From XN24 sp047921395 (GTDB lineage: Bacteria; Pseudomonadota; Gammaproteobacteria; Steroidobacterales; XN24), in the NCBI GenBank assembly GCA_047921395.1, contig JBLRWH010000003.1:1-64000 (forward strand): a stretch of 64,000 nt of DNA, read 5' to 3'. Below the pieces are notes generated by a model. The model was not told where the DNA came from. It did not search any database and was given only the letters and a program-made list of their open reading frames with translations. Every line of letters begins with the position of its first letter. The first letter of the stretch is position 1. Shown here in pieces: positions 14,795 to 23,284 of this stretch. Both the position numbers and the translations under genes were made by a program.

Positions 14795-16125
14795 GCGCGG
14801 TCCCTGGCCAGGCGGACGCCGCTGAACTGCCAGCGTTGTCCCGGGTAGAAGAAGTTGCGGTAGGTGGGGCGCACGTGCCCCACCGGCGTGGCGCAGGAGC
14901 CGCCGCGCAGCACCATCTGGCTGCACATGAACTTGCCGTTGTATTCGCCGAGCGAGCCCGCCAGGGGGCGGAAGCCCGGGTAGGGTGAGTACGGGCTCGC
15001 GGTCCATTCCCAGGCATCGCCGTAGACCTGCTCGAGCCCGGCGCCACCCGTAGCCGGGCGGGGATGCAGGGCGCCGGAGTCGGCGAAGTTGCCGTCGACT
15101 GGCAGGCGGGCCGCGGCAGCCTCCCACTCGAACTCGGTGGGGAGCCGGCAGCCCGCCCAGCGGGCGAAGGCGTCCGCCTCGAAATAGCTGAGGTGGGCGA
15201 CTGGTGCGTCCGGCTGGATCGGCTGAAGCCCGCCGAGCGTGAATTCCTGCTCGAGGTCCTCGTGCCAGTAGAGCGGTCGTTGCCAGCCCTCGGCCATCAC
15301 GGTCGACCAGCCGTCCGACAGCCATAGCGCGGAATCCGCGTAGCCGCCGTCGTCAATGAACTCGCGGAACTCGGCATTGGTCACGAGGCGGGAGGCGAGC
15401 GCGTGTTCGCCGAGCAGCGCGCAATGGCGGGGCGTCTCGTTGTCGAACGCGAACGCCTCGCCGGCATGGCCGATCTCCGCGATACCGGGACTGCCCTGCA
15501 GCCAGCGCAGCGGCGTGACTTCCCCCGTGCCGGTACGCGGCAGCTCGGCGTAGGCAGGCAGCAACGGATTCTGGGCGAACAGGTGCTTGATGTCCGTGAG
15601 CAGGAGTTCCTGGTGCTGCTGCTCGTGGTGGATCCCGAGCGTCACGAGAAAATCGAGCTCGCCGTCGTCGCCGGCGTCCTCCAGCAGGCGCGCGAGCGCG
15701 GCGTCGACGTGCGCGCGGTAGGCGAGGATCTCGTCGCGCGACGGCCGCGTGATCAGTCCGCGCCGGGGCCGCAGGTGCATCTGTCCGACCGAGTAATAGT
15801 AGGAATTGAACAGGTAGTCGTAGCGTTCGTGGCAGGGCCGGTAGCCGGCGACGCGGGTGGCCAGGATGAAGCGCTCGAAGAACCAGCTGGTGTGCGCCAG
15901 GTGCCACTTGGCCGGACTGGCGTCCGGCATGCTCTGCACGCACGCGTCTTCCGCCGACAGGGGTGCGGCCAGCGCCAGGGTGCGCGCCCGGACGCGCCGG
16001 AATGCCGCCAAGTTGTCTGCAGCGGGCGCGGGAATATGCCTCAAGGGTCTCGACGTGCTCAAGGAAGTGCCCTGCCGTGATTCGATCCTGCAAACAGGGT
16101 AGTCGCTGGGCGTTCGGCGGGTCAA
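14791..16125 (-). CDS. egtB: Ergothioneine biosynthesis sulfoxide synthase EgtB
   Basis: 444 aa. EgtB is a non-heme iron enzyme that joins hercynine to a thiol (gamma-glutamylcysteine or cysteine, depending on the subtype, which I cannot assign) to form the sulfoxide intermediate. The N-terminal DinB-like domain carries the iron ligands: His75/His78 of KWHLAHTSWFFE and the HHEQQHQE helix (His166, His167, His171). The C-terminal half is a formylglycine-generating-enzyme-like (SUMF1) fold with LPTEFEWEAAA, GDAWEWTASPY and RGGSCATP. No egtA, egtC or egtE is nearby, as is normal for two-gene proteobacterial clusters. The first about 25 residues are poorly conserved in type, so the start is less certain than the frame. 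Confidence 0.94.
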   Translation of the reverse strand: MTRRTPSDYPVCRIESRQGTSLSTSRPLRHIPAPAADNLAAFRRVRARTLALAAPLSAEDACVQSMPDASPAKWHLAHTSWFFERFILATRVAGYRPCHERYDYLFNSYYYSVGQMHLRPRRGLITRPSRDEILAYRAHVDAALARLLEDAGDDGELDFLVTLGIHHEQQHQELLLTDIKHLFAQNPLLPAYAELPRTGTGEVTPLRWLQGSPGIAEIGHAGEAFAFDNETPRHCALLGEHALASRLVTNAEFREFIDDGGYADSALWLSDGWSTVMAEGWQRPLYWHEDLEQEFTLGGLQPIQPDAPVAHLSYFEADAFARWAGCRLPTEFEWEAAAARLPVDGNFADSGALHPRPATGGAGLEQVYGDAWEWTASPYSPYPGFRPLAGSLGEYNGKFMCSQMVLRGGSCATPVGHVRPTYRNFFYPGQRWQFSGVRLARDRA

Positions 16126-16148
16126 AAGGCGCTGCCGCGGCCGCTGCC

Positions 16149-16180
16149 TTGACGGCCCGGCGGCCGCGCGGGTCTAATAC
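16149..16180 (+). promoter_or_regulatory. Possible promoter of tRNA-Phe
   Basis: TTGACG at 16149-16154 is a good -35 and TAATAC at 16175-16180 a fair -10, 16 bp before the tRNA. The 20-bp spacer is longer than ideal, so this is tentative. Confidence 0.4.
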
Positions 16181-16195
16181 GCGCCTCCGACCGAT

Positions 16196-16271
16196 GGCCA
16201 GGTAGCTCAGTTGGTAGAGCACGTGACTGAAAATCACGGTGTCGGCAGTTCGATTCTGCCCCTGGCCACCA
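16196..16271 (+). tRNA. tRNA-Phe(GAA)
   Basis: 76 nt including an encoded CCA end. The acceptor arms GGCCAGG and CCTGGCC pair perfectly. The D-arm is GCTCAGTTGGTAGAGC and the T-arm GGCAGTTCGATTCTGCC. The anticodon stem CGTGA/TCACG holds the loop CTGAAAA, giving anticodon GAA (16229-16231), which reads Phe codons. An ATPase gene with an unusual palindromic upstream region begins 125 bp downstream. I saw no duplicate of the tRNA 3' end, so there is no sign of an integrated element. Confidence 0.98.
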
Positions 16272-16364
16272 TCTGATTAGCAACTCGCTTTGTTAGCAGC
16301 GCACGCCCCAAGCGCCATTCCAGGGGTGGCAGCATCCAGGGCAAGAATGGCGTCTCATCCTTGT

Positions 16365-16389
16365 AATTCTGGAGCGAGGCTCCATAATT
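16365..16389. promoter_or_regulatory. Perfect 25-bp palindrome abutting the ATPase start codon
   Basis: The sequence AATT-c-TGGAGC-gag-GCTCCA-t-AATT has both the inner hexamers and the outer AATT in perfect inverted symmetry, centred at 16377. It ends 6 bp before the ATG at 16396 and occupies the place of a Shine-Dalgarno, which is otherwise missing. It could be an operator for autoregulation or an RNA hairpin that gates translation. Confidence 0.7.
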
Positions 16390-16395
16390 GCAGGC

Positions 16396-17568
16396 ATGAT
16401 TCCTCGTCGGCTTGTTCCCACGCTCACCGGTGCCCTCCAGGAGACACCGGCGGTCGCGCTGCTCGGTCCACGCCAGGTCGGCAAGACGACGCTGGCGCTC
16501 GAGGTCGCGAAGTCGCGGTCAGCCATCTATCTCGACCTTGAATCGGAATCGGACCGCGCCAAACTGGCCGAGCCAGAGCTGTACCTCTCAAATCATGCGG
16601 ACAAGCTGGTGATCCTCGATGAGATCCAGCGCACGCCGCAGCTCTTTCAGAGCCTGCGCGGGCTGATCGACGCAGGCCGGCGTCGCGGGCAGGGCAAGGG
16701 CAACGGCCGCTTCCTCGTGCTGGGCTCGGCATCCATCGATCTGCTCAGGCAATCCAGTGAAACGCTCGCCGGGAGGATCCGCTACCTGGAACTGTCACCG
16801 GTCGACGCGGGCGAAGCAGGCCGGGATCGCCTGGATGCCCTCTGGCTACGGGGCGGCTTTCCGGAGAGCCTGCTGGCCGATTCCGACTCGGCAAGCCTGC
16901 GCTGGCGCGGTGACTTCATCCGCACCTACCTCGAGCGCGATATCCCGCAACTCGGATCGCGCATTCCGGCCGAGACCCTGCGCCGGTTCTGGACCATGCT
17001 GTCGCACCAGCAGGGCGCGCTCCTCAATGCTGCGTCGCTTGCGCGTGCTCTTGCCGTGGATGGCAAGACAGTCGCGGCCTACCTGGACTTGCTTGTGGAC
17101 CTGCTGCTCGTCCGCCGGCTTGCGCCCTGGCATGGCAACGTCAAAAAGCGCCTGGTCAAGTCACCCAAAGTCTACGTCCGCGACAGCGGGCTGGTGCATG
17201 CGCTGCTCGGCATCGGCGACCACGAGGCCCTGCTGGCTCACCCCGTGGCCGGCGGGACCTGGGAGGGTCTGGCGATCGAGTCGCTGATCGGTGCCGCCCC
17301 GCCTGGCACGGAAGCGTTTTTCTTCAGAACCGCGGCCGGCGCAGAGATCGACCTGTTGCTCAAGCGCCCCGGCGAGCGGAAGCCCTGGGCGATCGAGATC
17401 AAGCGCGGCCTGGCGCCGAGGCTGGCGCGCGGCTATCAGGTGGCCTGCGATACCGTCAAGCCACAGCATCGTCGTGTGGTGTACGGTGGCGTCGAGCGCT
17501 TGCCGCTCGCCGACAACGTCGAAGCCGTCTCGCTGCCTGATCTGTGCGCAGAGCTTGCCGCGGCATGA
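16396..17568 (+). CDS. AAA_14 / DUF4143-type ATP-binding protein
   Basis: 390 aa, two-domain. The N-terminal AAA domain has Walker A GPRQVGKTT (24-32), Walker B LVILDEIQ (about 71-78) and a sensor-like FLVLGSAS. The C-terminal DUF4143 region (about 190-390) has LWLRGGFPESLL, the PD-(D/E)XK-like AAGAEIDLLL and WAIEIKRG, and KVYVRDSGLVHALLG. Members are common, patchily distributed and often near mobile or toxin-antitoxin loci; none has a settled function. It is isolated, downstream of tRNA-Phe, and preceded by a perfect palindrome. It converges on the Pit transporter gene with a 42-bp gap. Confidence 0.85.
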   Translation: MIPRRLVPTLTGALQETPAVALLGPRQVGKTTLALEVAKSRSAIYLDLESESDRAKLAEPELYLSNHADKLVILDEIQRTPQLFQSLRGLIDAGRRRGQGKGNGRFLVLGSASIDLLRQSSETLAGRIRYLELSPVDAGEAGRDRLDALWLRGGFPESLLADSDSASLRWRGDFIRTYLERDIPQLGSRIPAETLRRFWTMLSHQQGALLNAASLARALAVDGKTVAAYLDLLVDLLLVRRLAPWHGNVKKRLVKSPKVYVRDSGLVHALLGIGDHEALLAHPVAGGTWEGLAIESLIGAAPPGTEAFFFRTAAGAEIDLLLKRPGERKPWAIEIKRGLAPRLARGYQVACDTVKPQHRRVVYGGVERLPLADNVEAVSLPDLCAELAAA

Positions 17569-17610
17569 GCGAAACGGCGCGAAGAGCCACTTCAGCCCGC
17601 CCGGTGACGC

Positions 17611-19191
17611 TCAGTTTCCGAGCCCGGGCAGCCCCCACTTCGACAGCCCGAGCGCCAGTAGCGCGGCGACGCCGGCGCTGACCGGGACCGTGATCAACCA
17701 GGCCGCGATGATGGTCATGAGGTGCGAGCGGCGCACAAGATAGCGCCTGCGGGCTTTCTCCGGAGAAGCCGACGTGCTCTTTGGCTCGGCATCGGGCGAG
17801 GTCGGGTCCCCGGCGCCTGCCCCGGCGAACTCCATCACTTGTTCGTCGCCGCCGGGGTCCGCGGGCGCCTCCGACGGTGCTTCGAGCGGGATGGTCTCGA
17901 GCGGGCTTCGCCCCGGGCGATTCGCCATGAACTCGCGCAGGAAGCCGACGCCAAACAGCGCGCCGATGGCGATGTGCGTCGAGCTCACCGGCAGCCCGAG
18001 CGCCGAGGCGATGATGACCGTGATGGCGGCGGAGAGGGTCACGCAAAACGCCCGGATCCGGTTGAGCTTGGTGATTTTCGAGCCGACAGTGCGAATCAGC
18101 TTCGGACCGTAAAGCAACAGCCCTGTGGCAATGCCAAGAGCGCCGATCAGCAGGATCCAGGGCGGGATGCGCGCGACGCTGACGACCCCGCCCTCCGTGA
18201 CCGAGGCGTAGATCGCGGCCAGCGGGCCGATCGCATTCGCGACGTCGTTGGCGCCGTGGGCGAACGACAGCAGGGCCGCGCCGCAGATCACCGGGATGGT
18301 GAACAGGCTGCCGACGGTGGACTTGTTCGACGGCAGGCCCTGTACCTTCCGCGCAACGATGGGCTTGAGCCACGCGAGGGTGACCAGCAGCATGGCCGCG
18401 CCGATCGTGAGCGCCAGCCAGATGGGCACTTTCCAGACGCGCGAGAAGCCTTTCAGCATCAGGTAGGCCGTGAACGCCCCCGCCATGATCGCGACCAGCA
18501 GCGGCACCCGGCGGCGCGCCTGTTCCAGCTGGTCGGGCACATAGAGGATCGTCAGCTTGATGTACAGCAGGAAGCTCGCCGCGATGACGCCGCCCAGCAC
18601 TGGCGACACCACCCAGCTGGCGACGATACGCACCACGACGCTCCAGTCCGCGGCGCCGAACCCCGCCATGGCGATACCGCCGCCCAGCACGCCACCCACC
18701 ACGGAGTGAGTGGTCGATACCGGGGCGCCAATCCAGGTCGCGAGGTTGATCCAGAGGGCCGCAGCGAACAGCGCCGAGAGCATGGCGATGGTGAAGGCAT
18801 CGGCGTTCGGCATAAGCTCCGGGCGGATGATTCCCGCCGAGACTGTAGCGACGACGTCGCCGCCGGCGAGGATGGCGCCGGCCGCCTCAAACACGGCGGC
18901 GATGGCGACGGCGACCCCGATGTGCAGCGCACGGGAGCCCACCGCGGGCGACATGTTATTGGCGACATCGTTCGCGCCGATATTCAGCGCCATGTAGCCG
19001 CCGATGACGCTGGCGGCGACGATGATCACGAGGCTGCCGCCGACGCCGATGAACGAGGCCGTCGCGATGCCCACCAGGACGAGGAACAGCAACGCGAGGC
19101 TGAACGGGACCAGGCCGCGCGCCATGCCGCGCGTTGCGTCTTCCAGGCGGGTAAGCCGCTTGAGGTCTTTGTCTAGGGCTGGTTTTGCCAT
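17611..19191 (-). CDS. pit: Low-affinity inorganic phosphate transporter, Pit family
   Basis: 526 aa, polytopic inner-membrane protein with about ten hydrophobic segments. It has the two internally repeated Pit signatures, GANDVANNMSPAVGS (about 73-87) and GANDVANAIGPLAAI (about 310-324), and the paired GAPVSTTHS and GLPVSSTHI motifs. It should take up metal-phosphate with protons (Pi:H+ symport). An acidic, Pro/Ser-rich cytoplasmic insert (about 430-480) before the last two helices is longer than in E. coli PitA. No phoU-like DUF47 gene, often paired with such transporters, is present in the window. Confidence 0.93.
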   Translation of the reverse strand: MAKPALDKDLKRLTRLEDATRGMARGLVPFSLALLFLVLVGIATASFIGVGGSLVIIVAASVIGGYMALNIGANDVANNMSPAVGSRALHIGVAVAIAAVFEAAGAILAGGDVVATVSAGIIRPELMPNADAFTIAMLSALFAAALWINLATWIGAPVSTTHSVVGGVLGGGIAMAGFGAADWSVVVRIVASWVVSPVLGGVIAASFLLYIKLTILYVPDQLEQARRRVPLLVAIMAGAFTAYLMLKGFSRVWKVPIWLALTIGAAMLLVTLAWLKPIVARKVQGLPSNKSTVGSLFTIPVICGAALLSFAHGANDVANAIGPLAAIYASVTEGGVVSVARIPPWILLIGALGIATGLLLYGPKLIRTVGSKITKLNRIRAFCVTLSAAITVIIASALGLPVSSTHIAIGALFGVGFLREFMANRPGRSPLETIPLEAPSEAPADPGGDEQVMEFAGAGAGDPTSPDAEPKSTSASPEKARRRYLVRRSHLMTIIAAWLITVPVSAGVAALLALGLSKWGLPGLGN

Positions 19192-19307
19192 TGAATCAGG
19201 CGCTTGGGAGAGGCTGCCGCGACCGCGGAGCCGATCGGCGTGTCACCGATTTGTAATAAAACTTTAATAATTCGGGGATTCTGTAGAACGCGCCCGGAAA
19301 GGGCAAT

Positions 19308-19390
19308 GGGGACACTGCTGAAAGGGCGTTTCGGGGACACTGCTCCCCAGGGGAGCAGTGTCCCCGAAAGCCCGATTCAGCAGTGTCCCC
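19308..19390. repeat. 83-bp nested palindrome of GGGGACACTGCT units (REP/RAYT-type element)
   Basis: Two 41-base arms are centred on 19349. Each arm carries the 12-mer GGGGACACTGCT twice in direct orientation, so four copies are arranged symmetrically. The inner 20-bp arms (19329-19348 and 19350-19369) are perfect complements around a single A, and the outer 15-bp arms (19308-19322 and 19376-19390) are also perfect. Only the 6-bp linkers differ. GGGGAC-ended palindromes are typical of REP-like elements mobilised by RAYT (Y1) transposases. No such gene is in the window. The right end supplies the last codons and stop of recQ. Confidence 0.85.
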
Positions 19391-21191
19391 GGATCACCGC
19401 GAGGAAGTCCTCGCCGTAGCGCTCGAGTTTCTTCTGGCCGACGCCGGAGATCTCCAGCAGGGCGACCGGGGTGGTCGGCAGCTCGCGCGCCATTTCGACG
19501 AGCGTGGTGTCGCCGAAGATGATGTAGGGCGGCACGCCCTGGGTGTCGGCCAGCGACTTGCGCAGGGCACGCAGGGCCTCGAACAGGGTCTCGTCGTAGC
19601 GGCCGCCGGCCGCGGCCTTCGCCGGCTTCCGCCGCGGCGCCGTTTTCACGCGCGGCCGCGCCAGCTCAAGGGTCTCCTCGCCGCGCAACAAGGGCCGTGC
19701 CGCAGGCGTCAGGCGCAGCACGGAGTACCGGGCGATGTCCTGCTCGAGATAGCCGCGGTGAATCAGCTGGCGGATCAGCGAGGCCCACTCGTGCATGCCG
19801 TGGTGCGCACCGATGCCCCAGGTCGACAGCTGGTCGTGGCCAGCGGCCAGGATGCGGTCGTTCTTCGTCCCGCGCAGCACGTCGATGACGTACTTGATGC
19901 CATAGCCCTGGTTGAGGCGATACACGCAGGACAGGGCCTTGCGCGCATCCTCCGTGGCGTCGAACCGCTCCGGTGGCTCCAGGCAGACGTCGCAGTTACC
20001 GCAGTCCTCCGCGAGGCGCTCGCCGAAATAGCCCAGCAGCACGCGCCGCCGGCAGGTCAGGCTCTCGGCCAGCGCCACCATGGCATTGAGCTTGTGCAGC
20101 TCGATGCGCTGGCGGTCCTCGCTGGCGCCGCGCTCGACCAGGGCGCGAGCGGTCACCACGTCCTGTGCGCCGAACAACAGGAGCGCCTCGGCGGCCAGCC
20201 CGTCGCGCCCCGCGCGGCCCGTTTCCTGGTAGAAGCCCTCGATGTTCTTCGGCATGTCGTAATGGACGACGAAGCGCACGTTGGACTTGTCGATCCCCAT
20301 GCCGAATGCCACGGTCGCGACGACGATGTCGAGCTCGTCCCGCAGGAAAGCGTCCTGCACCCGGACCCGCTCCGCCGCGGCGAGGCCCGCGTGGTAGGCG
20401 CCGGCGCGCAGGCCGCGCGCGGCCAGTTTTTCCGCCAGCTCGTCGACCCGGCGGCGCGACAGCGCGTAGACGATCCCTGCCTGTCCTGCGCGACTCGCGA
20501 GGAAGCGCGTCAGCTGCTCGAGCGGCTGGTGTTTCTCGCGCACCGTGTAACGGATGTTGGGTCGGTCGAAGCTCGCGATGTAGCGGGTGGCATGCTGCAG
20601 GTCCAGCACCCGCACGATGTCCTCGCGGGTCTGCGGATCTGCGGTCGCAGTCAGCGCCACCAGCGGTACGCCCGGGAAGCGCGTCCGCAGCGCGCCGAGC
20701 TGAACGTATTCCGGCCGGAAGTCGTGACCCCACTGCGATACGCAGTGCGCCTCGTCCACGGCAAACAGCGCGATCCGGATGTCACCGAGCCGGGTGAGAA
20801 ACGCGTCACTCATGAGCGTCTCTGGTGCGACATACAAGAGGTCCAGCTCGCCGGCGTGCAACCGCGCGAGCGTGCGCCTGGCGTCGCGCGCCTCGAGCGA
20901 GGAGTTGTAGAAGGCCGCCGCCACGCCGTTCGCGAGCAGCGCGTCCACCTGGTCCTTCATCAGCGAAATCAGCGGCGAAACGACGATCGCCGTGCCGGCG
21001 CGGTGCAGGGCCGGCACCTGGTAGCAGAGCGACTTGCCGCCGCCCGTCGGCATCAGGACGAAGGCGTCCTCGCCGGCGATCAGGCTCTCGACGATGTCCT
21101 GCTGCTGCGGCCGGAACGACGGGAAGCCGAAGACGCTGGCGAGCGTCTGCAGGGACTGGGCGGCGGGCTCGGGCATGAGGGAGAAATTCAC
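19377..21191 (-). CDS. recQ: ATP-dependent DNA helicase RecQ
   Basis: 604 aa, full RecQ architecture. The helicase core has Walker A MPTGGGKS (about 47-54), the DEAH-type box FAVDEAHCVSQWGHDFRPEY, LTATA, and motif VI YQETGRAGRDG. The zinc-binding RecQ-C region has CRRRVLLGYFGE and CGNCDVC. A C-terminal HRDC domain begins at YDETLFEALRALRKSLAD. It unwinds DNA 3' to 5' in recombination repair (RecF pathway) and replication-fork processing. The final residues IRGHC and the TGA at 19379-19377 are encoded inside the palindromic repeat, so the natural C-terminus may have been rewritten by the element. It is divergent from the 21311 gene. Confidence 0.95.
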   Translation of the reverse strand: MNFSLMPEPAAQSLQTLASVFGFPSFRPQQQDIVESLIAGEDAFVLMPTGGGKSLCYQVPALHRAGTAIVVSPLISLMKDQVDALLANGVAAAFYNSSLEARDARRTLARLHAGELDLLYVAPETLMSDAFLTRLGDIRIALFAVDEAHCVSQWGHDFRPEYVQLGALRTRFPGVPLVALTATADPQTREDIVRVLDLQHATRYIASFDRPNIRYTVREKHQPLEQLTRFLASRAGQAGIVYALSRRRVDELAEKLAARGLRAGAYHAGLAAAERVRVQDAFLRDELDIVVATVAFGMGIDKSNVRFVVHYDMPKNIEGFYQETGRAGRDGLAAEALLLFGAQDVVTARALVERGASEDRQRIELHKLNAMVALAESLTCRRRVLLGYFGERLAEDCGNCDVCLEPPERFDATEDARKALSCVYRLNQGYGIKYVIDVLRGTKNDRILAAGHDQLSTWGIGAHHGMHEWASLIRQLIHRGYLEQDIARYSVLRLTPAARPLLRGEETLELARPRVKTAPRRKPAKAAAGGRYDETLFEALRALRKSLADTQGVPPYIIFGDTTLVEMARELPTTPVALLEISGVGQKKLERYGEDFLAVIRGHC

Positions 21192-21310
21192 GCGGCTTCG
21201 AACGAGGCTACATGATACCGGTTCCGGGCCGGCGTCCTTGGTCCCGGGCGCGCTCCGGGATACTCTCCTTTCGGTACAATCCTCGCCATGCCGCAGCCGC
21301 CGCGCAAACC

Positions 21311-23221
21311 ATGAACCTGCTCCAGAGCAAATCGAAGGCCAAGACGGGCCGGCGAGTCACTATCGACCTGCAGAAGGCTGAGCGCGCGCTCAAGGAGGGG
21401 CTGCACAAGGACGTCGAGCAGCTCTGCCACGAGGTGCTCGAGGAGCGGCCCGACAGTTTCCAGGCCTGCCAGGTCATGGCCGAGCTGCGGCTCAAGCAAC
21501 AGCGCTTCGACGACGGCATGGCCTGGATCGAGCGCGCCCGCGCCATCGAACCGGACAATCCACGCAGCATGAACCTGCTCGGCCGGGTGCTCGATCACCA
21601 CGGCGATCTCGCGGGCGCGGAAGCCGCCTATCGCAAGGCCGTCGAGGTCGATCCGACGTATCCTGACGCCCTCGCCAACGTCGGCGACGTGCTGCAGCGG
21701 GCGGGGCGCCTCGCCGAGGCCGAGCAATTCTTCCGCCGGGCGATCCAGCATGATCGCGAACATGGGCTTGCGAACCTGTCGCTGGGGCAAATGCTGTATG
21801 CCCAGCGTCGACCGGAGCTGGCCGTGCCCCACCTGCAGACCGGGATCCAGCGAGAGCTGTCGAACCGCGCGGGCCAGTACACGCTGGCGGTCGCGTTGCA
21901 GGAACTCGGGCGCTTCGACGAGGCGATCACGGCGTACCGCCGCCTCGTCGCCGCCGGCGACAACGACCCGGCGGTGTTTGCCCGGCTGGGCTCCGTGCTG
22001 GAGGCGGTCGGCGAACTCGACGGCGCGATGGCCGGTTACGAATCGGCACTCGAGATCGAACCGGGCTACCCGCCGGCCGCCGCCGGCCTCGCGGGCATCC
22101 TGACGATTTCCAGGCGGGGGGGCGAAGCGATCGAGTTGCTTGCGCCCCTGATCGATCGCGGTGACGCGCCGGCCTGCCTGCATATCGCGTATGCACGAGC
22201 GCTCAAGGCGCTCGGCCGCCATGACGAGGCGCTGCTGCACCTCGCCGATCTCGTCAAGCGGCCGTTGCAGTCGCATGAATTCGTACCCGTGCACCACCTG
22301 CTCGGCGAGTTGCTGGACCGGCGCGGCGAATACGACCACGCCTTCGCTCATCACCGGCGCGCCAACACGCTGCGCCGCAGCCGCTACGATCCCGCGCGGC
22401 ACGAAGACTTCGTCACGCGGCTGATTGGCGTGTACACCCGGGAGATGATGGACACCCTGCCGCGCGGCTCCTCTTCCGGTACCCCGGTATTCATCGTCGG
22501 CATGCCGCGCTCGGGGGAGCTGCTACTGGAGCAGATCATCGCCACCCATCCGCGCGCGGCCGGCGTGGGCCCGCTGCCGCACATCGACCTGGGGGCCGGG
22601 CGGATCGGCCGCTACAACAACGTGAACCTGCCCTATCCCGAGTGCGTGCCGATGCTCCGGGAGCGCTACCTGCGTGAACTCTCGGCGGCCTACCTGTCGC
22701 GGCTGTTCATGGAGGCCGATCGTGCTACGCGGATCGTGGATTCGATGTGGCTGAACTTCCAGCACATTGGGCTCATCGAACTGATGTTTCCCCAGGCCCG
22801 CATCGTCCACTGCCGGCGCGCACCGCTCGACACCGGCCTGGCCTGCTTCCTGCATTCGTTCGGCGATTCGGGCGAACCGTTCTCCTGCAACCTGGCCGAT
22901 ATCGGGCATTACTACGGTCAGTATGTCCGCCTGATGGATCACTGGCGGGCGACGTCGAGCTTGCCGATGCTCGAGGTCGATTACGAGGCGCTGGTGCGCG
23001 ACCAGGAGGCGGAAAGCCGGCGCCTGCTCGAATTCCTGGAGCTGCCATGGAACCCGGCATGCCTGGCGTTCCACGAGAACCGGCGCGTCGTGCGTTCCTG
23101 GAACCAGGCGCACCTGCGCCGCCCGCTGGACGACGCGTCGGTGGGGTGGTCCAGGCACTATGCCAAACACCTGCAGCCGTTGCGCGACGCGCTGGCCGCC
23201 GCGGGTCACCCGGTCGACTGA
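21311..23221 (+). CDS. TPR protein with degenerate sulfotransferase-like domain
   Basis: 636 aa from the ATG at 21311; the reading frame stays open upstream, but this start begins the TPR region correctly. Residues about 15-350 are tandem TPR helices. Residues about 395-630 match the Sulfotransfer_3 domain of TPR-sulfotransferases (PVFIVGMPRSG..., ARIVHCRRAPLDTGLACFLHSF, ADIGHYYGQYVRLMDHW, EVDYEALV). Key PAPS-binding residues are altered. The 5'-phosphosulfate loop SGTT/SGST reads SGEL (about 401-404), and the usual DK in the next strand is DS (VDSMWLNF). It may therefore not transfer sulfate and could be a regulatory or binding paralog of the intact enzyme at 29750-31279. TACAAT at 21275-21280 is a possible -10. 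Confidence 0.8.
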   Translation: MNLLQSKSKAKTGRRVTIDLQKAERALKEGLHKDVEQLCHEVLEERPDSFQACQVMAELRLKQQRFDDGMAWIERARAIEPDNPRSMNLLGRVLDHHGDLAGAEAAYRKAVEVDPTYPDALANVGDVLQRAGRLAEAEQFFRRAIQHDREHGLANLSLGQMLYAQRRPELAVPHLQTGIQRELSNRAGQYTLAVALQELGRFDEAITAYRRLVAAGDNDPAVFARLGSVLEAVGELDGAMAGYESALEIEPGYPPAAAGLAGILTISRRGGEAIELLAPLIDRGDAPACLHIAYARALKALGRHDEALLHLADLVKRPLQSHEFVPVHHLLGELLDRRGEYDHAFAHHRRANTLRRSRYDPARHEDFVTRLIGVYTREMMDTLPRGSSSGTPVFIVGMPRSGELLLEQIIATHPRAAGVGPLPHIDLGAGRIGRYNNVNLPYPECVPMLRERYLRELSAAYLSRLFMEADRATRIVDSMWLNFQHIGLIELMFPQARIVHCRRAPLDTGLACFLHSFGDSGEPFSCNLADIGHYYGQYVRLMDHWRATSSLPMLEVDYEALVRDQEAESRRLLEFLELPWNPACLAFHENRRVVRSWNQAHLRRPLDDASVGWSRHYAKHLQPLRDALAAAGHPVD

Positions 23222-23236
23222 GGCCCTAAACGAAAC

Positions 23237-23264
23237 GGGGCGGCAACCCTGCGGTCGCCGCCCC
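23237..23264. terminator. Hairpin between convergent genes (probable terminator)
   Basis: GGGGCGGC (23237-23244) pairs with GCCGCCCC (23257-23264) over a 12-nt loop. On the minus strand it is followed by GTTTCGTTT, a broken T-tract. It lies between the convergent TPR/sulfotransferase-like and histone-like genes and probably ends the latter. Confidence 0.55.
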
Positions 23265-23284
23265 GGCGAGGTCGTCGCGCGGCC

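Noticed and set aside
16272..16395. Attachment site or integrated element downstream of tRNA-Phe
   Set aside because: No duplicated tRNA 3' end, integrase or phage gene was found downstream.
17722..19176. A 484-codon plus-strand ORF opposite the Pit gene
   Set aside because: GC-rich antisense shadow with Arg/Asp/Gly-rich composition; the opposite strand encodes a clear phosphate transporter.
19383..21215. A 610-codon plus-strand ORF opposite recQ
   Set aside because: Antisense shadow without domains; recQ motifs are complete on the other strand.
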